From NCBI GenBank assembly GCA_014879535.1, contig JACSRX010000042.1, positions 1 through 64,000 on the forward strand: a stretch of DNA of 64,000 bases. Direction: 5' to 3'. Positions 19,398-28,904 of the stretch are shown one piece after another (the stretch's first letter is position 1; every line of letters begins with the position of its first letter). The stretch comes from Chthoniobacterales bacterium. Lineage in GTDB: Bacteria > Verrucomicrobiota > Verrucomicrobiia > Chthoniobacterales > JACTMZ01. The translations under genes and the position numbers were made by a program. Under the pieces are notes generated by a model that made no database searches, had not been told where the DNA came from, and worked only from the letters and a program-made list of their open reading frames with translations.

Positions 19398-20771
19398 TTA
19401 CCGGAACGTTTCCGGGTCGTTCAGCCAGGTCTTCGACTCGCGGGCGATCAGGCCCGAGAGGAGGAGGATGGAAAGCAGGTTCGGAACGGCCATGAGGGCG
19501 TTGGCCGAGTCGGAGAAGTTGATGATGAGCGAACTCGGGAAGGTGGCGCCAAGGAAGACGGCGAGCACCCAGAGCCAGCGGTAAACCGGCACGAGGTGCA
19601 ACCCGCCCAGGTATTCCATCGCCTTTTCGCCGTAATACGACCAGCCGATGAGCGTCGAGAACACGAAGGTGATCAGGCCGAGGGCAAGGATGGGTTCGCC
19701 GATGTGGGGAATGGTTTCGAAAGCCTTGTGCGTCATCGCGGCGCCGGTGGATCCGCTGTTCCATGCGCCCGTGACGACAAGCGCAAGGCCGGTGAGCAGG
19801 CAGACGACCACGGTGTCCCAGAAGGTCCCCGTCATGGAAACCAGCGCCTGCTGGGCGGGATTGCGGCTGCGCGCCGCGGCCGCGGCGATGGGGGCGCTGC
19901 CGAGTCCGGATTCGTTGGAGAAGAGGCCGCGTTTCACGCCGGCCTGGATGACGGCACCCAAGGCGCCGCCGGCGAGGGCGTGTCCACTGAACGCGTCGGT
20001 GAGAATGAGGGCGATGGCCCCGGGAATTTTGTCCCAGAAGACTGCGAGGATGGCCAGGCATCCCAGCACGTAGGCGAGCACCATGAAGGGCACGAGGACC
20101 TGGCAGACGCGGGCGATGGACTTGATGCCGCCGATCAGCACCAATCCCGTGGCGGCCGCCATGACCAATCCGCACACGATACGCACGGGCATCTGGGCGG
20201 TGCCTTCGGGGACCAGTTCGAGCACGCTCTGGGTGACGGCTTTTCCTTGGAACATGTTGCCGATGCCGAAGGCGGCGATGACGGTGAACACGGCGAAGAG
20301 CACCCCGAGCCACTTCATCTTGAGTCCGCGCTCCAGCACATACATCGGTCCGCCGGACATCTCGCCCCTTTCGTTCTTCACCCGGAACTGCAGCGAGAGG
20401 AGGGCCTCGGCGTATTTGGTGGCGATGCCGAGGACTCCCGTAATCCACATCCAGAACACGGCGCCGGGTCCGCCCGCGCCGATGGCCACGGCGACCCCCA
20501 CGATGTTGCCCGCGCCGACGGTGGCGGCCAGCGCGGTGGCGAGCGCGCCGAACGGGCTCACGTCGCCCTCGGAACCGCGTTCCGAACGGAATGTGAGCCG
20601 GATGCCCTGGAAGAGCCAGCGTTGGATGCCCAGACGGAACGTGAGGTAAAGGTGCGTTCCGACCAGAAGGATGAGGAGTGGCGGCCCCCACAGTTGCCCG
20701 CTCAGCCAGTCGAAGAACGTGGTGAGCTTGTCGAGCGCCGGCAGCACGAAGGCGGTTGGGAGCGTGTTCAT
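19398..20771 (-). CDS. Sodium:alanine symporter (AGCS family)
   Basis: GALATALAATVGAGNIVGVAVAIGAGGPGAVFWMWITGVLGIATKYAEALL. Confidence 0.92.
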   Translation of the reverse strand: MNTLPTAFVLPALDKLTTFFDWLSGQLWGPPLLILLVGTHLYLTFRLGIQRWLFQGIRLTFRSERGSEGDVSPFGALATALAATVGAGNIVGVAVAIGAGGPGAVFWMWITGVLGIATKYAEALLSLQFRVKNERGEMSGGPMYVLERGLKMKWLGVLFAVFTVIAAFGIGNMFQGKAVTQSVLELVPEGTAQMPVRIVCGLVMAAATGLVLIGGIKSIARVCQVLVPFMVLAYVLGCLAILAVFWDKIPGAIALILTDAFSGHALAGGALGAVIQAGVKRGLFSNESGLGSAPIAAAAARSRNPAQQALVSMTGTFWDTVVVCLLTGLALVVTGAWNSGSTGAAMTHKAFETIPHIGEPILALGLITFVFSTLIGWSYYGEKAMEYLGGLHLVPVYRWLWVLAVFLGATFPSSLIINFSDSANALMAVPNLLSILLLSGLIARESKTWLNDPETFR

Positions 20772-20837
20772 TGCGAAGCGTGTAGGGAGTGCCATCCCAT
20801 GGCGCAATGTTTTTCACCCTCCCGCAGGGCGGCCGGG

Positions 20838-22040
20838 TCAGGGCTCCGCGTTGGTCACCCAGACGAGGGCCCCGTCCTTGATCTGGAGTATGGACGCGCT
20901 CTTGATCGGATCGCCGGAGCCGGGCTCGAACGAGATGGAGCCGGTGACCCCCGGGAAACTGCGGATCTGTGCAAGGGCTTCACGCAGGGCTTCGCGGTTG
21001 TTGCGTCCGGCCTTGTGCAGGGCGCCGACGAGGAGACTGCAGGCGTCGTAGGTGAGGGCGGCGACGTCGTCCGGCTGTTGCCCGAACATGGATTCGTAGG
21101 CGGCCACGAACCTTTTGACTTCGTCGGTCGACGCCTCGGACGAGAAGTGCTTGCAGAAATACGACCCGTCGAGATCGGCGCCCCCGAGCCGGGCGAGATC
21201 CGGAGATGTCCATGCGTCGGTGCCGAGGAACGGCGAGGAGATGCCGAGCGCCCGCGCTTGGCGGACGATCGGGGGAACCTCGTTGTAGTAGGCCGGCAGG
21301 AAGATGACATCGGGTGCCGCCTCGCGCACCGCGGTGAGCTGGGGGAGGAGGTCGGCGTCGTTGGCCTCGTAGCTCTGGAAGGCGGTGATCTGTCCGCCCC
21401 CGGCGGTGAAGGCGTCGCGGAAGAGCGCGGCCTGCTCCCGTGCGGGGTCGGCCTGGTCGTCGTAGAGGACGGCGGCAGTTTTCGCGCCGAGGTCCCGGAG
21501 GGCGAAGCCGGCGAGAACGCGGGCCTGGAACAAATCCGTCATGCACCCCCGGAAGACGTAGCGTTTGGGCACCCCGGCGGTTGCGTCGATCGTGGTTCGC
21601 GGGTCGGTGGACCACGGGGAGATCAGCACGGTCTTGAGCCCCTCGGCGATGCGGCCCGACGGGATGGCGCAGGCGCTGGAGTTGGGGCCGACGATGGCGA
21701 CCACTTCGTTGCGGAGGATGAGTTGCTGGGTGATCTCGGCGGCCTGATTCGGTTTGGCGGCGTTGTCGCGCAGGATCGGCTCGGCGGGAACCGGTCCGTC
21801 GGGGAAGGGAACACCGCCTGCGTCGTTCAACTGCTGGAAAAACAACTGCGAGGCGTTCTTCCCCGAGGTTCCGACGGTCGGAATGTCCCCGGTCAGTTCG
21901 AGGTTCAACCCGATCCTCACCGTATTCACGGGTGCGGAACGGTTGCATCCGGCTGCGAGGAGGATGAACGCCGTCGCGGTGCAGCAAAGGCGGATCCCGG
22001 CTTTGCGGAGGAGGGTGGATCTGGCGCCCGGGATTGTCAC
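20838..22040 (-). CDS. Branched-chain amino acid-type ABC substrate-binding lipoprotein
   Basis: LLAAGCNRSAPVNTVRIGLNLELTGDIPTVGTSGKNASQLF...; start codon (GTG) provisional. Confidence 0.82.
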   Translation of the reverse strand: MTIPGARSTLLRKAGIRLCCTATAFILLAAGCNRSAPVNTVRIGLNLELTGDIPTVGTSGKNASQLFFQQLNDAGGVPFPDGPVPAEPILRDNAAKPNQAAEITQQLILRNEVVAIVGPNSSACAIPSGRIAEGLKTVLISPWSTDPRTTIDATAGVPKRYVFRGCMTDLFQARVLAGFALRDLGAKTAAVLYDDQADPAREQAALFRDAFTAGGGQITAFQSYEANDADLLPQLTAVREAAPDVIFLPAYYNEVPPIVRQARALGISSPFLGTDAWTSPDLARLGGADLDGSYFCKHFSSEASTDEVKRFVAAYESMFGQQPDDVAALTYDACSLLVGALHKAGRNNREALREALAQIRSFPGVTGSISFEPGSGDPIKSASILQIKDGALVWVTNAEP

Positions 22041-22057
22041 GGCCTGGGAAAGTTGGC

Positions 22058-22528
22058 CTACAGGGGCGGTGCGAGCACGCGGACCCTCGGGTCGAGCACC
22101 CGGCGCTCGGCGAAAATCATCGGCGGGCTCGCCGAGACGAGTTCGTAACCGGTCAGCACGAACTCCGGATAAAACCTGTTGCTGGCCGGCTCGTAAACCT
22201 GGCCTCCGGTGAAGCGTCCCTGCAGCCGGTATTCGTGGTTGTTGTCGCTGCCGAGCGTCCCGGCCTGACGGTCCGGGGCGAGCTTGGTGTTCTCGTTCAT
22301 CATCACGAGCTGGGCGCTCTTCCACGGTTCGCCCGGTCGCCGCACCCAGCCCCACATTTTGTAGTCCTTTTTGAAATACCGGCGTCCGATGAAATAACTG
22401 CCCGGTGCCTCGGCGGCGATCGCGGCGGCCACGGCGGGATCGACCCGCTGCATGGTGGTGGTTTCGCAACCGGCTGCGCCCAGCAGCGCAACCGCCAGAA
22501 TGAGTCTCGTCCAGAATGCCCGTCGCAT
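22058..22528 (-). CDS. Hypothetical lipoprotein
   Basis: MRRAFWTRLILAVALLGAAGCETTTMQRVDP lipobox. Confidence 0.65.
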   Translation of the reverse strand: MRRAFWTRLILAVALLGAAGCETTTMQRVDPAVAAAIAAEAPGSYFIGRRYFKKDYKMWGWVRRPGEPWKSAQLVMMNENTKLAPDRQAGTLGSDNNHEYRLQGRFTGGQVYEPASNRFYPEFVLTGYELVSASPPMIFAERRVLDPRVRVLAPPL

Positions 22529-22630
22529 GGGCCACACCGTAGATTTCCCGCGTCCGGGGTCAAGGCCGGCTGTGCGCGCCGGCTGGTGTCGGGGCTCCTG
22601 CCGTGGCATGGTGCGGGGGTGATTCCATTG

Positions 22631-23692
22631 ATGGGACAGACGCTGGCCTCCCTGACCGGCGAGTTGGGCGTGCTCGGGCACAAGCCCTACCGGGCGCGGC
22701 AGGTTCTCGACTGGGTCTATGAAAAGCGCGTCGCGGATTTCGCCTCCATGACCGACCTGCCGTCCGCCCTGCGGGGGCAGTTGGCGGAGCGGTTCCCCGC
22801 GGAGAAACTCGAACAGGTGCGGATGAGCGGGTCCGGGGACACGACCCGCAAGTTCCTCTTCCGTCTCCCCGACGGACAGTTCATCGAGAGCGTGCTCATC
22901 CCGGCGTCGCCCGCGCTCTACGGCGAGACATCCGACCGGCGCACGCTCTGCGTCTCCACGCAGGTCGGCTGCGCCTACGGGTGCAAATTCTGCGCCAGCG
23001 GGCTCCGCGGATGGAAACGCAACCTCGCGCCCGGAGAGATCACGGCCCAGGTTTTCCATGTCGAGAAAGCCGCGGGCGAGCGGGTGGACAACATCGTCTT
23101 CATGGGCATGGGCGAGCCGCTGGCGAATTACGCCAACCTGGCCACGGCCATCGAGATTCTGAACGCGCCGTGGGGGTTCGAGATCGGGGCGCGGCACATC
23201 ACCGTTTCCACCAGCGGCCTCGCGCCGCAGATCCGGAAGCTCGCGGAGCACCCGGTGCCGGTGCGTCTTGCCATCTCCCTGCACGGGGCGACCGACGAGG
23301 TGCGCGGGCAGATCATGCCTGTGAACAAAAAATATCCGCTCGCGGAGCTGTTCGATGCGTGCGCGCATTTCACCTCGCGGCGCAAGCAGAAGCTCGGCTT
23401 CGAATACATCCTCATTGCCGGGGTGAACGACGCGCCGGAGCAGGCGCGGCTCCTGGCCATGCACGCGCGCCGGCTCAACGCCAAGGTCAACCTGATCCCC
23501 TACAACACCGTCGAGGGCCTGTCGTGGGAACGCCCGTCCACCGCGCGGCAGCAGGAATTCGTGCGCGCCGTGCGTGCCGGCGGGGTGGTCGCGACGATCC
23601 GCCGCGAGAAGGGGCACGACATCGATGCCGCCTGCGGTCAGTTGCGCTTGCGCGTGGAGGACGAACTGGCCGCGGCCGGTGTGGTGGCATGA
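22631..23692 (+). CDS. rlmN: 23S rRNA (adenine(2503)-C(2))-methyltransferase
   Basis: GCAYGCKFCASGLRGWKRNL radical SAM CxxxCxxC; ISLHGATDEVR; alternative GTG start at 22619. Confidence 0.92.
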   Translation: MGQTLASLTGELGVLGHKPYRARQVLDWVYEKRVADFASMTDLPSALRGQLAERFPAEKLEQVRMSGSGDTTRKFLFRLPDGQFIESVLIPASPALYGETSDRRTLCVSTQVGCAYGCKFCASGLRGWKRNLAPGEITAQVFHVEKAAGERVDNIVFMGMGEPLANYANLATAIEILNAPWGFEIGARHITVSTSGLAPQIRKLAEHPVPVRLAISLHGATDEVRGQIMPVNKKYPLAELFDACAHFTSRRKQKLGFEYILIAGVNDAPEQARLLAMHARRLNAKVNLIPYNTVEGLSWERPSTARQQEFVRAVRAGGVVATIRREKGHDIDAACGQLRLRVEDELAAAGVVA

Positions 23693-24495
23693 ACCTCGAC
23701 GAGACCCAGCGGGCCGCGCAGGCCCAATTCGACCGGCAGGCCGCGAGCTATGGCAGCACGCACATCCTCAACGACGTCTCGGACGTCGAGAGCGCGCTCC
23801 ACGGCTTTGCGGCGTCCGAACTCGACCCCGCCTTGGACATCGCCACCGGCGCCGGCCACACGGCGGTCCATCTCGCCGGCCGCGGTTTGGACGTGACGGC
23901 AGCCGACGTGTCCGCGGCCATGCTGGAGCAGACGGAACGTCTGGCATCCGAGCGCGGGGTGCGGCTGCGCACCTCCCGGCATCCGGCCGAGGAGCTGCCC
24001 TACGCGGATGGCAGCTTCGGCCTCGTGACCTGCCGTGTGGCCGCCCACCATTTCAGCAGCGCGCCCTCCTTCCTCGCCGAGGCGCATCGCGTGCTGCGTC
24101 CCGGAGGATGGTTGATGGTCATCGACGGGTCCGCTCCGGATGACGCGCCGGAGGCGGAGGAATGGATCCACCGGGTGGAAAAACTCCGCGACCCGAGCCA
24201 CGGGCGGTTCTTGACGCCCTCGCAATGGCGCGCCGCGGCGACGGCGGCCGGGTTTGACGTGACGCGCTGCGAATGCACGCCGTTCAAACAGCCCGATGTC
24301 GAATGGTATTTCCGCACCGCCGCCACCAGCGATGCCAACCGCACGCAGGTGCTCGACCTCATCGAAAACGCCCCGGAGGAGGCCCGGCGGGTGTTCCACC
24401 TCGGGCGCGAGGACGGGCGGATCGTGTGGTGGTGGCCGCGCCTCACCCTGCTGGCGCAGCGGCGGGAAGTTGCCAAACCCCCCGTCGAAACGTAA
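23689..24495 (+). CDS. SAM-dependent class I methyltransferase
   Basis: LDIATGAGHTAVHLAGRGLDVTAADVSAAMLEQTERLASERGV; ATGA overlap with rlmN. Confidence 0.85.
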   Translation: MNLDETQRAAQAQFDRQAASYGSTHILNDVSDVESALHGFAASELDPALDIATGAGHTAVHLAGRGLDVTAADVSAAMLEQTERLASERGVRLRTSRHPAEELPYADGSFGLVTCRVAAHHFSSAPSFLAEAHRVLRPGGWLMVIDGSAPDDAPEAEEWIHRVEKLRDPSHGRFLTPSQWRAAATAAGFDVTRCECTPFKQPDVEWYFRTAATSDANRTQVLDLIENAPEEARRVFHLGREDGRIVWWWPRLTLLAQRREVAKPPVET

Positions 24496-24506
24496 CAATC
24501 CCCCTC

Positions 24507-25754
24507 ATGTCCACCGTCATCGAGTCCCCCGATCCCGCCGCCCGGAGCCGCGCCGTCCTGGAGGATGCGCGCGAGAAAGGCGAGCTGCTCGGCGAGACGC
24601 TGACGATCAACATGGGTCCGTCCCACCCCTCGACACACGGGGTGCTGCGCATCCTGCTCGAGCTCGACGGGGAGATCATCACGAGGGCGGATGCCGACAT
24701 CGGTTACCTGCACCGTGGCGACGAGAAGATCGCGGAGAACATGCAATACAACCAGTTCGTGCCCTACACGGACCGTCTGGACTACCTTGCGCCGCTGGCC
24801 AACAACGTCGCCTATGCGCTCGCCGTCGAGAAGCTGATGGGCTGGCGTCTTCCGCCGCGCGGTGAGGCGATCCGCGTGCTTTGCTGCGAGCTGGCCCGCA
24901 TTTCGTCCCACCTGCTCGGCATCGGATGCTACGCGATGGACATCGGCGCCATGTCCGTCTTCCTCTACACGTTCCGTCACCGCGAGGTGATCTACAACCT
25001 CAGCGAGCAGTTGACCGGCGCGCGCTTCACCACGTCCTTCACGCGCATCGGCGGCATGACGCACGACATGCCGGATGGTTTCGACCGGCAGGTGCGGGCG
25101 TTCATCGACGACCTCCTGCCCAGCCTCGACGAGGTGGACAAGCTCCTCACCCGGAATCCCATCTGGCTCGACCGCACACGCGATGTCGGCATCATCACCA
25201 AGGAGGACGCCATCGCCTACGGCCTCACCGGACCGAACCTGCGCGGCTCCGGGGTGGACCACGACCTGCGCAAGGTCCATCCGTATCTCGGCTACGAGCA
25301 ATACGAGTTTGATGTCCCCGTGGGCACCGTCGGGGATTGCTTCGACCGTTATCTGGTCCGCATGGAAGAGATCCGCCAGAGCGTGCGCATCCTCACGCAG
25401 GTTCTCGACCGCATGCCCTCGGGGCCGATTCATGTGGACGACCCGAAGAACGTCCTTCCGCCGAAGACCGATGTGATGACGAAAATGGAGGAACTCATCC
25501 ACCAGTTCATCATCACGACGCAGGGCATCGACGCCCCCGTCGGCGAGGTTTACTTCGGCGCCGAGAACCCGAAGGGCGAGCTCGGGTTCTACATCAACAG
25601 CCAGGGCGGGGGGGTTCCCTACCGCCTCAAGATCCGCGCCCCGTCCTTCGCCAACCTCAGCATCCTGCAGCTCATCCTGCCCGGACACTACGTGAGCGAC
25701 GTGCCCGCCATCCTCGGCAGCATCGATTTCGTGATGGGCGAGTGCGACAGGTAG
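24507..25754 (+). CDS. nuoD: NADH-quinone oxidoreductase subunit D
   Basis: TLTINMGPSHPSTHGVLRILLELDGEIITRADADIGYLHRGDEKIAENMQYNQFVPYTDRLDYL. Confidence 0.95.
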   Translation: MSTVIESPDPAARSRAVLEDAREKGELLGETLTINMGPSHPSTHGVLRILLELDGEIITRADADIGYLHRGDEKIAENMQYNQFVPYTDRLDYLAPLANNVAYALAVEKLMGWRLPPRGEAIRVLCCELARISSHLLGIGCYAMDIGAMSVFLYTFRHREVIYNLSEQLTGARFTTSFTRIGGMTHDMPDGFDRQVRAFIDDLLPSLDEVDKLLTRNPIWLDRTRDVGIITKEDAIAYGLTGPNLRGSGVDHDLRKVHPYLGYEQYEFDVPVGTVGDCFDRYLVRMEEIRQSVRILTQVLDRMPSGPIHVDDPKNVLPPKTDVMTKMEELIHQFIITTQGIDAPVGEVYFGAENPKGELGFYINSQGGGVPYRLKIRAPSFANLSILQLILPGHYVSDVPAILGSIDFVMGECDR

Positions 25755-25849
25755 GAGCTTGGTTCGGGCGGGGAAGCCGCGGTCCGCTGATGACTGAAAA
25801 AGCATCCCGGCCGGTCGGGGACGCCCGGCCCCACCTTTGGCGGGAGTAT

Positions 25850-26146
25850 CTAAACCACCTTCTTCGTGACAACGCCGGCTTCCATGTTGCCGGACCACTC
25901 CGAGAGGATCTGCTCCACGGCTTGGGCCGCGTCGCGCTCATCCTCGCCGAAGGCGCCGATGTCGATCGGGCTTCCGAGCGTGGCGCAGAGGGCGACCACG
26001 CTGAGGATGTTCCGGGCGTCTGCAAAACGGTTGCCCGCCTTGAGCAGGACGATCGAACGCATGTGCTTCACGGCATTGGCCAACCGGGTGGCCAAGAAGA
26101 CATTCACTCCGGAGCTGGACGAAACAATGGCGGTGGCCTTTTCCAT
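25850..26146 (-). CDS. HPr-like protein lacking canonical phosphorylation residues
   Basis: VSSSSGVNVFLATRLANAVKHMRSIVLLKAGNRFADARNILSVVALCATLGSPIDIGAFGEDERDAAQAVEQIL aligns along its length with HPr; His15 and Ser46 positions both Asn. Confidence 0.75.
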   Translation of the reverse strand: MEKATAIVSSSSGVNVFLATRLANAVKHMRSIVLLKAGNRFADARNILSVVALCATLGSPIDIGAFGEDERDAAQAVEQILSEWSGNMEAGVVTKKVV

Positions 26147-26240
26147 AGGGGGACTGACAACCGGGCCCCCGATCCGTTCAAAAAAATTCCGCAGGAAACG
26201 GGAATCGTGTCCCTGCCTGCACGGGCGCCTTGGCGGCGGC

Positions 26241-26459
26241 CTATTTCTCGCGGTAGGTGATCCGCGCCTTGCCGAGGTCGTAGGGGGAGATTTCCACCTG
26301 CACCTTGTCGCCGGGGACGATGCGGACGAAATGCTTGCGCATCTTCCCGCCGATGTGCGCGAGGACGACGACACCGTTGGGCAATTTCACGCGGAACATC
26401 GTGCCGGGGAGCACCTCGACGACGACACCTTCCGCGGGAATGGATTCCTCTTTGGCCAT
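26241..26459 (-). CDS. infA: Translation initiation factor IF-1
   Basis: [72 protein letters not shown]. Confidence 0.96.
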   Translation of the reverse strand: MAKEESIPAEGVVVEVLPGTMFRVKLPNGVVVLAHIGGKMRKHFVRIVPGDKVQVEISPYDLGKARITYREK

Positions 26460-26481
26460 GCGAGCCGACAGTCAAGCCGTC

Positions 26482-27564
26482 CTACGGCTCGAAATCAACC
26501 CACTTGACGAGGGGGGCCAGCCGGGCGGTCCCCCCATTGTGCCAGGTCCACGGGGGTTCCTGCATCCTTCCCACCGGGCAAAACCGCGAGGGCCGCAGCG
26601 CCCCGAAGCGGTCCGCCAGCTCTTCCGTGCAGGGCTGGAGCCCGACTGCGCCGATGTGGTCCGCCGCCGGGCCGATCGCCGAGGCCATGTCCTCGGGCAG
26701 CGGTTTGACGAAAATCACACGGTTCAGGCACGAGGCCGGAAACCATGAGTCTTCCTCGTAGATCACCGTCCAATCCATCTGCGCGCCGCCCTCCCACAGA
26801 CCCACCCGAAGGTCGCCGGCCGCCCGGAAGCGGTAGGCGGCGCGGAGGTTCGCGATCTCGGCCTTCTCCTCCACGGTGAGAGGACCGCGCGGGTGGGTGC
26901 GGTTGAACTTGTCCATTTCGCCCGCCAGCGTTTCGGCGTATTCGCGGGCGAACCCCGGCCGTGCCTCCCTCACATAGAACACATGCGGCGAGAGACAGCC
27001 CTGCTGGTCGAACAGCGACGCATCCCGTGCGGCGTCCGGGCAGGAATCGAAGCCCGGGTCGTCCCACACGATGCCGAGGCTCACCTTGTGGCCGTAGCCG
27101 AGGAAGGTCCTGCCGGCAGGGACGCGCGCCCGCAGCGACGCGACCGTCTCGTCCGAGCCGTAAACGATCACCGCGTCCGCCCGGATCAGCCAGTCGTCGG
27201 GCATCGTTTCCGAAGTTTCCACAAGCGCGCGCAGCGCCTCCGGCAGGCGCCCGGCAAATTCATCCACCTCGATCAGTCCCCCCCGCGGCAGCTTCACGAG
27301 ATTGCGGCTGCCGAGCAGGAGTCCCCCGACCAGGCTTTGCAGCGCTGCGTGCGGCGTGTTGCCGCTCACCACATGCAGGATCGCCGCCGGGGCGGTGGCC
27401 TTCGATTTGCCCGCGCCGTGCGGGACCCATCCGTCGAGCGCCCCGCGATTCCCGAGTTCCGCCTCAACCCATGCCAGCAGGTCCGCCGGCCGCGTCGGCC
27501 CGAGCAGCGCCGTGAATGGCACCGCCGCCTCCGCGATGGCCTCCGCCCGTTCGACCGTGTTCAC
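26482..27564 (-). CDS. Acyl-CoA reductase (LuxC-like)
   Basis: HVVSGNTPHAALQSLVGGLLLGSRNLVKLP...DASLFDQQGCLSPHVFYVREA. Confidence 0.75.
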   Translation of the reverse strand: MNTVERAEAIAEAAVPFTALLGPTRPADLLAWVEAELGNRGALDGWVPHGAGKSKATAPAAILHVVSGNTPHAALQSLVGGLLLGSRNLVKLPRGGLIEVDEFAGRLPEALRALVETSETMPDDWLIRADAVIVYGSDETVASLRARVPAGRTFLGYGHKVSLGIVWDDPGFDSCPDAARDASLFDQQGCLSPHVFYVREARPGFAREYAETLAGEMDKFNRTHPRGPLTVEEKAEIANLRAAYRFRAAGDLRVGLWEGGAQMDWTVIYEEDSWFPASCLNRVIFVKPLPEDMASAIGPAADHIGAVGLQPCTEELADRFGALRPSRFCPVGRMQEPPWTWHNGGTARLAPLVKWVDFEP

Positions 27565-27658
27565 CGCCGCATCCTCGCATCAACGCACCGCCTGGCAATC
27601 CGCCGGCCGGTGGCAGGGACGGTTCCAGGGGAACAGCGGAAGTTTGGACGCCGGCCGT

Positions 27659-28045
27659 TCATTTCCCCCGCGCCTCCCGGATGAGTTTCATGAGCCTGCC
27701 GGCTTCGTCGGCGGAAAGCCGGACGTTGTCCCCTCCAAGCAGCGCGCAGGCCGCCTCCGCGGGTGAGTTTGCAAAGAAACGCTTCACCACCTCCTGCAGT
27801 GCGCCGCGGCGCGCCCGGGCCACCGGAACCGACGGACGGAAATGATCGCGGCCCCGGACGTTCTCCTTGGCGATCAGCTTCATCCCCACGAGGATGCGGA
27901 GAATCGACCGGACCGCCGAATACGTCGGCGCCTCGGGCAGCCCGCGCTGGACATCACGTGCCGTGCCGCGGCCCAGCCGGATGAGAATCTCCAACGCCTG
28001 CCGCTCGCGCATGCTGAGATCGTCCGGAAGGCCGGGGGAACTCAT
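27659..28045 (-). CDS. BlaI/MecI/CopY-family transcriptional regulator
   Basis: LSMRERQALEILIRLGRGTARDVQRGLPEAPTYSAVRSILRILVGMKLIAKENVRGRDHFRPSVPVARAR winged-helix pattern. Confidence 0.8.
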   Translation of the reverse strand: MSSPGLPDDLSMRERQALEILIRLGRGTARDVQRGLPEAPTYSAVRSILRILVGMKLIAKENVRGRDHFRPSVPVARARRGALQEVVKRFFANSPAEAACALLGGDNVRLSADEAGRLMKLIREARGK

Positions 28046-28085
28046 GGATGCCGAACTGTCAGCATGCATGCGGTGGACGTCAAGT

Positions 28086-28109
28086 TGCATGTTGAAAATT
28101 CAACATGCA
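28086..28109. repeat. Palindrome P1 TGCATGTTGAA-AA-TTCAACATGCA
   Basis: Perfect arms (11 bp) around AA; 41 bp upstream of BlaI-like start; carries compensated C-to-T/G-to-A change versus consensus. Confidence 0.9.
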
Positions 28110-28250
28110 TGGATGAATGCGGGCGGGACCCGTTTTCGTCGTTTGAGGTGGTGAGGCTTCGCGGGAAGCCGCCCGGGGGACGATTGTCATCAACGCGGAT
28201 CGGACAACGAGGGTGCATCCCCCCATGCCGGGGTTCGCTCGGGCGCTCCA

Positions 28251-28274
28251 TGCGTGCTGAAAATTCAACATATT
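28251..28274. repeat. Palindrome P2 (degenerate) TGCGTGCTGAA-AA-TTCAACATATT
   Basis: Same core, several mismatches. Confidence 0.7.
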
Positions 28275-28379
28275 GTCGGGCGATCTGAAGATTTCCCGGG
28301 TGATGACGCAGGGCGCAGGCACGGGCGGTGTTGAGGGCGGGGTGGGACTGATCGCGCAAACCGGGGTTCGGTGTTCGCA

Positions 28380-28403
28380 GACATGCTGAATTTTCAGCAT
28401 GCA
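28380..28403. repeat. Palindrome P3 with core CATGCTGAA-TT-TTCAGCATG
   Basis: Perfect 9-bp core arms; left flank GCGCAAACCGGGGTTCGGTGTTCGCAGA. Confidence 0.9.
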
Positions 28404-28441
28404 TGGGCGGGGCCGCGGCCGCGGTGGTGGCCGGCCAACAG

Positions 28442-28507
28442 CGTCCGGTCGGAAATCGCGGCATCTCCGCGAGCTCACGGCTGCCTGAAGCTGCGCGGGG
28501 CGGATCG
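28442..28507 (+). repeat. Leader module A, copy 1
   Basis: GTCCGGTCGGAAATCGCGGCATCTCCGCGAGCTCACGGCTGCCTGAAGCTGCGCGGGGCGGATCG. Confidence 0.85.
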
Positions 28508-28700
28508 GCATTCATTACCGCGCCAACGGATGGCAACCCGAGTCATCAATTGTCGAGTGGGTGTGGATCGGTTTTCATGCCGAACGACAAGCTTGTCGGC
28601 TGATTGCGCTCCGGCGCGCATTTCATCTTTCACCGATCCCGACACCTGTCGCCCGCAACCCTTGGCGGACGCCGCGCGCAAAACGGGAGCGTGCGTTCGC

Positions 28701-28726
28701 ATGCATGCTGAAATTTCAGCATGCAT
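28701..28726. repeat. Palindrome P4 ATGCATGCTGAA-AT-TTCAGCATGCAT
   Basis: Perfect 26-bp palindrome. Confidence 0.95.
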
Positions 28727-28904
28727 GGGGCGGTGGCTGCGGTGGTGGCCGGTCAACTTCGTCCGGTCGGAAATCGCGGCATCCCTGCGAGCTCACCACT
28801 GCCTGAGGCTGCGCGGGGAGATCGCCCGGTCTGCGCTTCCGGCCCTGCAAGTCCGAGTAGGGGAATTCAACCGCCACGCTGTCGCCCGCGCTGAAGTCGG
28901 TCAT
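28716..28904 (-). pseudogene. Truncated PemK/MazF-like toxin running into module A and P4
   Basis: MTDFSAGDSVAVEFPYSDLQGRKRRPGDL matches PemK/MazF N-terminus, then reads repeat-derived sequence ...VVSSQGCRDFRPDEVDRPPPQPPPHAC. Confidence 0.65.
28761..28828 (+). repeat. Leader module A, copy 2
   Basis: GTCCGGTCGGAAATCGCGGCATCCCTGCGAGCTCACCACTGCCTGAGGCTGCGCGGGG... Confidence 0.85.
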
